Below are positions 1-6,822 of a DNA stretch of 10,469 nt, in pieces. The stretch spans positions 1 through 10,469 of the forward strand of contig JAMFST010000092.1 of NCBI GenBank assembly GCA_026225435.1, written 5' to 3'. This DNA is from Labilithrix luteola. Lineage in GTDB: Bacteria; Myxococcota_A; Polyangia; Polyangiales; Polyangiaceae. The notes under the pieces were generated by a model that did not search any database, had not been told where the DNA came from, and worked only from the letters and a program-made list of their open reading frames with translations. Position numbers and translations under genes: made by a program. The stretch's first letter is position 1; every line of letters begins with the position of its first letter.

Positions 1-364
1 CGAGCGCCACCTCGCGCAGGTCGAGCAGCGGCATGCGCACCGGAGCCCGGGCCGCGCCGGACGCGCTCGGGGCCCACACCTCGAGCTCGTGGCCGTCCAC
101 CCGCAGCCGCGTCACCTGGCGCGCCGACATCCCGCGCGCCACCAGCGCGAGCGCCCCGGCCGTCGCCACCGCCCCGAGGAGCGCGCTCGCCGCCGCCGGC
201 CAGCCGAGCCCCACGATGCACACGACGAGCACCCCGACGAACACCGCCGGCGCCAGGAGCAGCTGGATCATCGACCGCTGCGTCGCCGAGTGGCTCCTCG
301 GCGCGTAGACGAACTCCGTCGGCACGCACTCCTCGCGGCGCGGAATCTCGAGCTCGCGGTACAT
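1..364 (-). CDS. Small two-helix membrane protein, C-terminus cut by window edge
   Basis: Reading leftward from an ATG at 364-362, 121 codons are open to the window edge with no stop, so the gene is truncated. A GGAGAG ribosome binding site (368-373, complement) lies just before the ATG. Residues 1-35 are polar and charged (start MYRELEIPRREE). Two hydrophobic segments follow at about 36-55 and 57-78, separated by a Gly-Trp turn. After them comes a basic, Arg-rich stretch and what looks like the start of a beta-rich cytoplasmic domain (VTRLRVDGHELEVW). This layout, a paired membrane hairpin followed by a small beta domain, recalls bacterial PH-like membrane proteins, but that is inference. 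I do not recognise the family. It is divergent from the GpsA-like gene and shares its 97-bp upstream region. Confidence 0.7.
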   Translation of the reverse strand, partial: MYRELEIPRREECVPTEFVYAPRSHSATQRSMIQLLLAPAVFVGVLVVCIVGLGWPAAASALLGAVATAGALALVARGMSARQVTRLRVDGHELEVWAPSASGAARAPVRMPLLDLREVAL

Positions 365-449
365 GCACTCTCCAGGGAATCACGGCGGCCGCCGCCTCGC
401 AACGCGTCGCAGCGTCGTCGCCGCCCTTCCGCACGCGCTCGTTTGCGCC

Positions 450-455
450 GATACT
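450..455 (+). promoter_or_regulatory. Candidate -10 element for the GpsA-like gene
   Basis: The hexamer GATACT ends 6 nt before the ATG at 462. A weak -35-like TTCCGC sits at 427-432, 17 bp upstream. No ribosome binding site is visible in the six bases between, so a transcript from here would begin at or near the start codon. The same spacing is seen at two other genes in the window. Confidence 0.35.
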
Positions 456-461
456 CCGCCC

Positions 462-1421
462 ATGTCGGGCAGCGGACGCGCGGTGGCGGTGATCGGAGCG
501 GGGAGCTGGGGCCTGGCCCTGGCGGCAGCAGCGGCGCGGTCCGGCACGAAGACGCGGGTGCACTCGCGCCGCCACGACGTCGCCCTTCCCCCGGGGGTCG
601 AGCGAGCGGAGGAGTATCTCCGCATCGAGCCGGACGCGCGCCTCGTCATCCTCGCGGTCCCGTCCGACGTGGTCCGCGACGTCGCCCGGCGCATCGGCGA
701 CCACCTGGACGGCCGCCACCTCGTCCTCCACGGCATCCGCGGGCTCACCGGCCCGGACCTCGAGACCGTGGGCGACGTCCTGCGCGACGAGACCCCCGCG
801 CGACGCATCGGCGCCCTCGGCGGCCCCGCGCTGAGCGAGGACCTGCTCGCCGGCCGCCCCAGCGTGCTCGTCTGCGGCTCGCACTTCCCCGAGGTCACCG
901 CCGCAGCCACCGCCGTGCTCGGCGGCCCCACCGTACGTCTGTACACCACGCGCGATCTGCGCGGCGTCGAGTGGGCCAGCGCTCTGGTCGGATGCCTCGC
1001 CCTCGCTGTCGGCTACGGCCAGGGGGCCGGCATGTCCGTCGGCATCACCGCCGCGTTCATCTCGCGCGCCATGAGCGAAGCGTCGCGCCTCGCGCAGGCC
1101 GTGGGCGCCGACGAGCGGACCATGATGGGCCTCGCCGGCTACGGCGATCTCCTCGCGGCCATCGGTCAGGGTGAGCGCCCGGAGGTTCGCCTGGGCCGCG
1201 CCCTCGCCAAGGGGTCCAAGCTCGACGAGGCGCTCGCCAGCCTGGGCGAACGGGTCGAGGTCGTCGAGCTCGCGCCTCGCGTGGCGAGCTGGGCCGACAA
1301 GCAAAAGGTGCCCGCGCCCATCTTCCACGCCGTGGTCCACGCGCTCCAGGGCGGGCACAGCGCGGCCGCGCTCGTCGACGGCTTGATGACCGGTCCGCTG
1401 CTCGGCAGCGCCAGCGCCTGA
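462..1421 (+). CDS. GpsA-like NAD-dependent glycerol-3-phosphate dehydrogenase family protein with substituted active site
   Basis: This 319-residue protein belongs by sequence to the GpsA family, whose members interconvert dihydroxyacetone phosphate and sn-glycerol-3-phosphate for phospholipid synthesis. The N-terminal Rossmann motif GAGSWG is at residues 12-17, followed by the family block AVPSDVV (65-71), GPALSEDLLAGRPS (121-134) and a GYGDL element (226-230). The segment between the nucleotide motif and AVPS is about 25 residues shorter than in E. coli GpsA. Several catalytic positions are changed: the Lys of the VKN motif aligns with Val176, the Lys of TKG with Arg93, the Thr four residues after GD with Ala233, and the Arg-Asn pair with Pro240-Glu241. 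It may bind nucleotide or G3P without normal catalysis. The ATG at 462 is chosen over an in-frame ATG at 363, which would add 33 unrelated residues and overlap the divergent gene. The kinase gene follows after 70 bp. Confidence 0.82.
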   Translation: MSGSGRAVAVIGAGSWGLALAAAAARSGTKTRVHSRRHDVALPPGVERAEEYLRIEPDARLVILAVPSDVVRDVARRIGDHLDGRHLVLHGIRGLTGPDLETVGDVLRDETPARRIGALGGPALSEDLLAGRPSVLVCGSHFPEVTAAATAVLGGPTVRLYTTRDLRGVEWASALVGCLALAVGYGQGAGMSVGITAAFISRAMSEASRLAQAVGADERTMMGLAGYGDLLAAIGQGERPEVRLGRALAKGSKLDEALASLGERVEVVELAPRVASWADKQKVPAPIFHAVVHALQGGHSAAALVDGLMTGPLLGSASA

Positions 1422-1491
1422 GCGGCGCCTGGCCTGCACCTGACATCGCGCTCGCTTCCCTCTGCCAGGAGCCTGCCCTAAAGCAGCTGGC

Positions 1492-2799
1492 TTGAAGACA
1501 GATCTCTTCGGTCGCTCGCGCAGCGTGCTCGCCATGGCGGCCAACGTTGCCGGCAAGGAGATCAAGCACCGCGTCCGCACGGGCCTCGTCAGCTCGGCGG
1601 AGAAGCTGGGCGCCTCCGAGCTGCGCACGCGCATCGAGCAGGCCAAGGTGATGGCCGAGAGCCTGGGACGCCTCAAAGGGGCGTTCATGAAGGCGGGGCA
1701 GATGCTGTCCATCGACGCCAGCGACTTCCTCCCGCCCGAGGCCACCGAGATCCTGGCGAAGCTGCAGGGGCAGGCCGAGCCGGTCGACTTCGCCGTGCTG
1801 CGTGCCGTGCTCGACGAGGAGCTCGGCGCCGAGCGCGTCGCTCGCTTCGCCGACCTCGATCCGATCCCCGCAGCGTCCGCCAGCATCGGCCAGGTGCACC
1901 GGGCGAAGGTGGACGGCGTCCCCGTCGCGGTGAAGATCCAGTACCCCGGGATCGCCGACAGCATCGACAGCGACATCGCCCTCCTCGAGAAGGTCGGCTC
2001 GAGCTTCCTCACGCTGTCGCGCCGCGAGATCGACCTGCACGACACCTTCGAGGAGCTGAAGACCGTCCTGCACCTCGAGGCCGACTACGTGCGCGAGCGC
2101 AGCTACCTCGATCGCTTCGGTCAGCTGATCGCGAGCGATCCGCGCTTCCTCGTGCCGCGCTCGTTCCCCGAGCTCTCCTCCGGCCGCGTCCTCACCATGA
2201 CGTGGGAGGAAGGCGTCCCGCTCAACGCCTGGATCCGCACCGAGCCTTCGCGCGAGGCGCGGCTGGCCTTCGGGCGCGCGGTGCTCGATCTCTACTGCCT
2301 CGAGTTCTTCGTCTGGGGCGTGGTGCAGACCGATCCGAACTTCGGGAACTTCCTCGTGCGCGACGACGCCGGCGCGCAGCGCATCGTGCTGCTCGATTTC
2401 GGGGCGAGCGTCGAATACGATGAGGCCTTCCGCCGCCGCTACGTGCAGCTGCTGCGCGCGGTGCGCACGGGCGATCGCGACGTCATCGTCGCCGACGGGA
2501 TCGACTTCGGCCTCTTCGACCGGCGCGAATCGCCCGAGGTGGGCGATCTCTTCGCCCAGATGCTCCAGAGCTCCATCGAACCGTTCGATCCGGACCGCCA
2601 GCCGTTCCTCTTTCGCGACGAGGCCTACGCCGCACGCTCGCGTGACGTGATCCAGCGCTTCACCCGCGGCCTGCGCTACTCGCCGCCGCCGCGCCCCCTG
2701 CTGTTCCTCCACCGCAAGCTGGGAGGTATCTTCCAGCTGCTGCGCCGCCTCGACGTGGAGCTCGACCTGCGCCCGTACTGGGACAAGATGATCGCGTAA
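1492..2799 (+). CDS. ABC1/UbiB-family atypical kinase, COQ8/ADCK3 type
   Basis: A 435-residue atypical protein-kinase-like protein. Family members support ubiquinone or other prenyl-lipid metabolism at membranes, with ATPase rather than clear protein kinase activity. All hallmark motifs are visible: KxGQ at 67-70 (KAGQMLS), the Ala/Ser loop and SIGQVH at 126-136, the ATP-binding Lys148 in AVKIQYPG, ExD at 196-198, the catalytic loop QTDPNFGNF at 279-287 with Asp281 and Asn286, and DFG at 302-304. The loop reads QTDPN, as in human ADCK3 and yeast Coq8, not HADPHPGN as in bacterial UbiB. The C-terminal LHRKLGG also matches COQ8. No transmembrane helix is evident, whereas UbiB has C-terminal ones. 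The start is TTG at 1492 with no good ribosome binding site; a later ATG at 1534 is the alternative. The transporter gene begins 13 nt after the stop. Confidence 0.9.
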   Translation: MKTDLFGRSRSVLAMAANVAGKEIKHRVRTGLVSSAEKLGASELRTRIEQAKVMAESLGRLKGAFMKAGQMLSIDASDFLPPEATEILAKLQGQAEPVDFAVLRAVLDEELGAERVARFADLDPIPAASASIGQVHRAKVDGVPVAVKIQYPGIADSIDSDIALLEKVGSSFLTLSRREIDLHDTFEELKTVLHLEADYVRERSYLDRFGQLIASDPRFLVPRSFPELSSGRVLTMTWEEGVPLNAWIRTEPSREARLAFGRAVLDLYCLEFFVWGVVQTDPNFGNFLVRDDAGAQRIVLLDFGASVEYDEAFRRRYVQLLRAVRTGDRDVIVADGIDFGLFDRRESPEVGDLFAQMLQSSIEPFDPDRQPFLFRDEAYAARSRDVIQRFTRGLRYSPPPRPLLFLHRKLGGIFQLLRRLDVELDLRPYWDKMIA

Positions 2800-2812
2800 G
2801 CTCGCCTTCTTG

Positions 2813-4069
2813 GTGATCACCCCGACCCAGCGCGCGCAGAAGGGCAGCCTGCTCGGGCTGTGCGTCCTCAGCGGCATCAACCTCTTCAACTACGTCGACC
2901 GCTACGTCGTGCCCGCCGTCGCCGAGAGCCTGCGCAAGGATCCGGCGCTGCGGCTCACCGACTCGCAGCTCGGCTGGCTGATGACCGGCTTCATCATCGT
3001 CTACGCCCTCGCCTCGCCGGTGTTCGGCTGGCTCGGCGATCGCCGCGGCCGCAACCGCCTCGTGGCCGCCGGCGTCGGCGTCTGGAGCCTCTCCACCGCC
3101 GCCGCCGGCCTGACCCACGGCTTCGGCACCCTCTTCGCCGCGCGCTCCACCGTCGGCATCGGCGAGGCGGCCTACGGGAGCATCGCCCCGAGCATGCTCG
3201 CCGACTACTTCCCCAAGGCGCAGCGCGGGCGCGTCTTCGCCATCTTCTTCGCTGCCATCCCCATCGGCTCGGCGCTCGGCTACGTGCTCGGCGGCAAGAT
3301 CGACGTCGCCTACGGCTGGCGCGCCGCCTTCCTCGTCGCCGGCCTGCCCGGTCTGCTCCTCGCCGGCCTGTGCCTCTTGCTCCGCGATCCCGAGCGCGGG
3401 GCCGAAGACCGTGACGACGCCGGTGGCCACGGCGCTCCCGGCAAGGCCGCCCCCGGCACCTACGCGGCGCTCGTCAAGAACCCGGCGTACGTCTCGGTCG
3501 TCCTCGGCTACGCGGCCTACACCTTTGCGCTCGGCGGGATCGCCGCCTGGATGCCCGCCTTCCTCGAGCGCGAGCGCGGCTTCACCCACGAGCAGGCCAC
3601 GGTGAACTTCGGCGCCATCGTCGTGGTCACTGGCTTCATCGGCACCTTCATCGGCGGCTGGCTCGGCGACCTCGTCGCCAAGCGCACGCGCCAGGGCTAC
3701 CTCTGGGTCTCCGGCATCTCCACGCTGCTCGCCGCCCCCTGCGCCTACGTCGCCTTCACCGCGACCGACCACGGCGTGGAGCTCGGCGCCCTCGCCGTCG
3801 CCGAGGTGCTCATCTTCCTCTCCACCGGCCCGATCAACTCGGCCATCGTCAACGTGGTCGCCCCCGACATGCGCGCGACCGCCATGGCCATGAGCATCCT
3901 CGCCATCCACGTCCTCGGGGACGTCCCCTCACCGACGCTCATCGGCACCCTCTCCGAGCACTCGTCGCTCGGGGCGGCGGTGATGGTCGTCCCGGTGGCG
4001 GTCGTGGTCGGCGGCGTCATCTGGTGCGCGGCGGCCTTCGTCGGCGGCAGGCGCGGCTGGGCGTCGTGA
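2813..4069 (+). CDS. Spinster-type MFS transporter, candidate lysophospholipid or lipid transporter
   Basis: A polytopic major facilitator superfamily protein of 418 residues, of normal length for 12 helices. Helix 1 carries NYVDRYV (Asp29, Arg30). MFS motif A, GWLGDRRGR, is at 72-80 between helices 2 and 3. The block GIGEAAYGSIAPSMLADYF begins at 115 and is followed by a PIGSALGY segment; this combination is characteristic of the Spinster family, whose animal members move lysophospholipids or sphingosine-1-phosphate by proton coupling. A charged Gly/Ala-rich loop at about 190-222 joins the two halves. The start is GTG at 2813, with a TTG immediately before it as an alternative; no clear ribosome binding site is seen, which fits translation coupled to the upstream kinase. 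The stop overlaps the next gene in a GTGA. Substrate is inferred from family and from the adjoining acyltransferase; other amphipathic substrates remain possible. Confidence 0.85.
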   Translation: MITPTQRAQKGSLLGLCVLSGINLFNYVDRYVVPAVAESLRKDPALRLTDSQLGWLMTGFIIVYALASPVFGWLGDRRGRNRLVAAGVGVWSLSTAAAGLTHGFGTLFAARSTVGIGEAAYGSIAPSMLADYFPKAQRGRVFAIFFAAIPIGSALGYVLGGKIDVAYGWRAAFLVAGLPGLLLAGLCLLLRDPERGAEDRDDAGGHGAPGKAAPGTYAALVKNPAYVSVVLGYAAYTFALGGIAAWMPAFLERERGFTHEQATVNFGAIVVVTGFIGTFIGGWLGDLVAKRTRQGYLWVSGISTLLAAPCAYVAFTATDHGVELGALAVAEVLIFLSTGPINSAIVNVVAPDMRATAMAMSILAIHVLGDVPSPTLIGTLSEHSSLGAAVMVVPVAVVVGGVIWCAAAFVGGRRGWAS

Positions 4070-5436
4070 GGCGCCTGCTCGTCGGTCTGTGCCGGCTGCT
4101 GCTGCGGATCTTCTTCCGTCGCATCGAGGTCACGGGCGCCGAGAACCTCCCGGCGACCGGGCCGGTGATGTTCGTGCTCAATCACCCCAACGGGCTCATC
4201 GACCCGCTCTTCATCCTCGCCTTCGCCGGCCGGCCGGTCTCCTTCCTCGCCAAGGAGCCGCTCTTTCGCTGGCCGGTCATCGGCGCGGCGCTCCGAGCGC
4301 TGGACGCGTTGCCGGTCTACCGCGCCAAGGATCACGCCGATCCGAAGCAGAACGCGCACACCTTCGAGAGCGCGCGCGCCATCCTCTCGCGCGGCGGCAG
4401 CCTGGCGATCTTTCCCGAAGGCACCTCGCACAGCGATCCGCAGCTGCGTCCGCTCAAGACCGGCGCGGCGCGCATCGCGCTGGGGGCCGCGGCGATCGAC
4501 GCGAGCAAGGACGCGCGGCCCCACGCGAGCGCCGCGCTCCCGCTGCGCATCGTCCCCGCCGGCCTGACCTACACCGACAAGAAGACCTTCCGCAGCGACG
4601 CGCTCGTCTGCATCGGTGTGCCGTTCGACGTGCCGCACGTGGCGCTCGACGCCAACGGCGAGCCGCCACACGAGCCGGTGCGCGAGCTCACCACGTCGAT
4701 CGGTCAGGCGCTCGGCCAGGTCACCTTGCAAGCCGACCGGGTCGAGACCCTGCGCGCCATCGACGCCGCCCGCCGCGTCTTCTCCGCCGACGAGCCGGAA
4801 GGGGAACGCGCGCTCGCCCGGGCTCTCGAGCTGGGGCAGCGGATCGGCAAGGCGGAGGCGTCGCTGCGCTTCGCCGAGCCGGCGCTGGTCCGGCAGGTGA
4901 CCGATCGCGTGCTCGCGCACGAAGCGGGTCTGCGCGCGCTCGGCGTCACCGAGGAGCAGCTGCACCCGCCGCGCCTCGATCTCGCCTTCGTCGGGCGGCG
5001 CCTGCTCACCAGCCTCGTCTGGATCCCGGTCTTGCTCCCGGCGCTGCTCGGCGTGCTCCTCAACTACCTGCCCTACCGGTTCACCGGCTTCGTCGCCAAG
5101 CGCGCCGTGCGCAGCGAAGAGGATGTCGTCGCCACGGCCAAGGTGCTGTCCGCCGCGCTCGCGTTTCCCCTCACCTGGATCGCGCTGGCCGTGGCCGGCT
5201 TCTTCGTCCACGGTCCGCTCCTCGGGCTCGCCGTGTTCGTCGCTTCGCCCGCGCTCGGATACCTGGCGCTGCGGGTCCAGGAGCGCCTCACCCAAGCATC
5301 TGCGAGCGTGTGGGCGATGTGGGCATGGTCCTCCCGGCGCGCTGCCTTCGTCGGTCTTCTCGAGGAACAACGCGCACTTCGCGAGCTGATGGGCCGGATC
5401 GCCGATTCGCTGCCGGCAGAAACGGACCCGGCCTAA
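4066..5436 (+). CDS. Membrane-bound acyltransferase, PlsC superfamily, Sct1/Gpt2-like (glycerol-3-phosphate or lysophospholipid acyltransferase)
   Basis: A 456-residue LPLAT/PlsC-superfamily enzyme that would transfer a fatty acyl group to a glycerolipid at the inner membrane. Motif I is NHPNGLIDP at 39-47, with five residues between His40 and Asp46 (HX5D), not the usual four; my recollection is that yeast Sct1/Gpt2 also have HX5D. The PVYR element is at 83-86. Motif III, FPEGTSHSDP, runs 116-125 with Glu118, followed by PLKTGAARIAL. A late motif at 162-177 ending in KTFRS also resembles Sct1/Gpt2. Residues about 180-310 are mostly helical and polar. Three hydrophobic segments lie at about 312-335, 359-380 and 381-404. 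The GTG start overlaps the transporter stop as GTGA, the reason for choosing it over an upstream in-frame ATG at 4024 inside the transporter. Acceptor (G3P, DHAP or lysophospholipid) cannot be decided from sequence alone. Confidence 0.87.
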   Translation: MRRLLVGLCRLLLRIFFRRIEVTGAENLPATGPVMFVLNHPNGLIDPLFILAFAGRPVSFLAKEPLFRWPVIGAALRALDALPVYRAKDHADPKQNAHTFESARAILSRGGSLAIFPEGTSHSDPQLRPLKTGAARIALGAAAIDASKDARPHASAALPLRIVPAGLTYTDKKTFRSDALVCIGVPFDVPHVALDANGEPPHEPVRELTTSIGQALGQVTLQADRVETLRAIDAARRVFSADEPEGERALARALELGQRIGKAEASLRFAEPALVRQVTDRVLAHEAGLRALGVTEEQLHPPRLDLAFVGRRLLTSLVWIPVLLPALLGVLLNYLPYRFTGFVAKRAVRSEEDVVATAKVLSAALAFPLTWIALAVAGFFVHGPLLGLAVFVASPALGYLALRVQERLTQASASVWAMWAWSSRRAAFVGLLEEQRALRELMGRIADSLPAETDPA

Positions 5437-5494
5437 GATTTGGTGTGGCCCGAGTGGATGGTTTTCTCGCGACCACGGTCTGTTCTCTTGTTCG

Positions 5495-5519
5495 TAGGTT
5501 CGTGCCCGCAACGTTGCGG
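5495..5519 (+). promoter_or_regulatory. Candidate promoter and operator of the Spy-like gene
   Basis: A -10-like TAGGTT (5495-5500) is followed at 5506-5519 by the perfect 14-bp palindrome CCGCAACGTTGCGG. A start of transcription about 7 nt after the hexamer would fall inside the palindrome, the position of a repressor operator. No convincing -35 is seen. The rest of the 118-bp gap between 5436 and 5555 shows nothing further apart from the ribosome binding site. Confidence 0.35.
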
Positions 5520-5554
5520 TTCGCGAATGCAGTTTCACCTCGGAGAAACTACGG

Positions 5555-6466
5555 ATGACTCTCTCTCGTTATATCGTGCTGGCGTCGGCAGCTCTCTCTC
5601 TCCCCGCCTTCGTTGCTTGCGGCGGCTCCACCCCGCCCGCCGCCACCGCGGCGGACACGTCGGCCACCGTCTCCACGACGGCCCCCGCCGACGACGACGA
5701 TCCGGCCACCGACGGCATCCGTGATCACCACCGCCATCATCACGGTGGCGTCTCGCAGTTCATCGCTCTGAGCGTCGAGACGCTCGGCGTCTCCCCGGAG
5801 CAGAAGGCGAAGCTCAACGCCATCAGCGACGGCCTCAAGAGCAAGTACGAGCCGGCGCACGAGTCGAGCCGTCGGCTCATCGGCATCCTCGCCGACGGCG
5901 TCGCCGCCGGGAACATCGACAAGGTCAAGGTCGACCAGCAGCTCGCGACCCTGGCCAGCAACGCGGCCGCCGCCAGCGACGCCAGCACCGCTGCTCTCGA
6001 CCAGCTCCACGCGGTCCTCGATGCTGGCCAGCGCGCCGCGCTCGTCGACAAGGTGGAGGCCCACTGGCACATCTGGCGCGACGTGAACCACGAGGAGAAG
6101 TCCGGCTCGCAGGAGCGCAACGACCGCCTCGCCGACTTCGCCCAGGACACCGGCCTGTCGGCCGACCAGACCGCCAAGCTGAGCGCCGCCCTGCAGGCGC
6201 AGCCGATCGAACAGGAGAACACGATCGATCCGTCCGAGATGGACAGCTACCTGAAGAGCTTCCGCACCGCGTTCACCGCCGACAACTTCGACGCCAAGAC
6301 GCTCGGCTCGGCCAACGCCGCCAGCGCCCACGTCGCGCGCGCCGGCGCAGGCCGCATGGCGCACTTCTACGAGGTCGTCACCCCGCTCCTGACCCCGGAG
6401 CAACGCACCAAGGTCGCCGGGCACCTTCGCGACCGTCTCAACCCCGCCCCTTCAACCCCCCAGTGA
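5555..6466 (+). CDS. Lipoprotein with two Spy/CpxP-like (LTxxQ) modules
   Basis: A 303-residue exported protein. The signal sequence ends in a lipobox-like FVAC, giving Cys22 as the lipidated residue. A Ser/Thr/Ala linker leads to an acidic run (Asp46-49) and a His cluster at 58-63 (HHRHHH), a plausible metal site. The remainder is helical and appears to hold two related modules. The first opens with LGVSPEQKAKL at 77-87 and closes with LDAGQRAAL near 155; the second opens with GLSADQTAKL near 200 and closes with LTPEQRTKV at 279-287. LTxxQ elements of this kind mark Spy and CpxP, periplasmic ATP-independent chaperones and stress sensors. A role in envelope folding or metal stress is therefore likely but not proven. 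The ATG is preceded by GGAG at 5542-5545. The stop is 7 nt before the next gene, so the two are probably co-transcribed. Confidence 0.78.
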   Translation: MTLSRYIVLASAALSLPAFVACGGSTPPAATAADTSATVSTTAPADDDDPATDGIRDHHRHHHGGVSQFIALSVETLGVSPEQKAKLNAISDGLKSKYEPAHESSRRLIGILADGVAAGNIDKVKVDQQLATLASNAAAASDASTAALDQLHAVLDAGQRAALVDKVEAHWHIWRDVNHEEKSGSQERNDRLADFAQDTGLSADQTAKLSAALQAQPIEQENTIDPSEMDSYLKSFRTAFTADNFDAKTLGSANAASAHVARAGAGRMAHFYEVVTPLLTPEQRTKVAGHLRDRLNPAPSTPQ

Positions 6467-6473
6467 GGAATTC

Positions 6474-6800
6474 ATGAAGCGCTCTCTTCTCCTTAAAGCT
6501 CTCTCCGCCGTCACGGTGGTGGGCGCGATCGGCGCCACCATGCTCGTCTCGAGCGTCGCGCACGCGCAGTACCCCTACCCGCCCGACGAGTACGTCGCGT
6601 CCTACGATCCGGTCTATTACGGCGGCCACGCCTCGTACTACTACGGCAACCGCTGGTACTACCGCGACGGCGGCGGCTGGCACGGGTACGACCGCGAGCC
6701 GCCGGAGCTGGCCTACAGCCGCGCCCACGGCGGCTGGGGCGGGCACTACTACGGTCGCCCCGGTTATTATCATGGCGGCGGGTACCACGGCCGCCGCTAG
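6474..6800 (+). CDS. Small secreted Tyr/Gly/His-rich protein
   Basis: A 108-residue protein with a clear signal peptide (1-31, cleavage after AHA). The 77-residue mature chain holds 18 tyrosines, many in YY or YYY clusters, six histidines, and a Gly-rich C-terminus ending HGRR. The core reads like GNRWYYRDGGGW followed by a REPPELAYSR segment, a pattern I recall from small exported proteins of myxobacteria and other proteobacteria without known function. The composition suggests an unstructured, surface-adhesive, cross-linkable or metal-binding peptide, but this is inference. AGGA at 6466-6469 overlaps the upstream stop codon and gives a good ribosome binding site, so translation is probably coupled to the Spy-like lipoprotein. 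A strong hairpin follows the stop. Confidence 0.8.
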   Translation: MKRSLLLKALSAVTVVGAIGATMLVSSVAHAQYPYPPDEYVASYDPVYYGGHASYYYGNRWYYRDGGGWHGYDREPPELAYSRAHGGWGGHYYGRPGYYHGGGYHGRR

Positions 6801-6822
6801 AAGCGACGCGCCTGGCCGGTAG

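Noticed and set aside
363..461. N-terminal extension of the GpsA-like protein from an ATG at 363
   Set aside because: The 33 extra residues are Arg-rich, lie ahead of a normal GpsA N-terminus, and overlap the start codon of the divergent gene.
89..1174. Plus-strand open frame of 361 codons across the left edge
   Set aside because: Arg/Pro/Ala-rich shadow spanning two divergent real genes and their promoter region.
1057..2889. Long minus-strand open frame (610 codons)
   Set aside because: It lies opposite the GpsA-like and kinase genes, has low-complexity Glu/Ala/Gly/Arg composition typical of antisense frames in GC-rich DNA, and shows no motif.
2660..3910. Minus-strand open frame opposite the transporter (416 codons)
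   Set aside because: Composed mainly of Gly, Ala, Glu and Asp, with no domain; the plus-strand MFS signature is unambiguous.
3745..5538. Long minus-strand open frame (597 codons) opposite the acyltransferase
   Set aside because: Antisense to a gene with clear catalytic motifs; its composition is Arg/Glu/Gly-rich with no recognisable domain.
4089..5558. Plus-strand open frame of 489 codons in another frame of the acyltransferase
   Set aside because: Arg/Ala/Pro-rich shadow; the acyltransferase frame carries HX5D, PEGTS and membrane segments.
5549..6424. Minus-strand open frame of 291 codons opposite the Spy-like gene
   Set aside because: No start context and low-complexity Gly/Val/Arg sequence; the plus strand has a ribosome binding site, lipobox and LTxxQ motifs.
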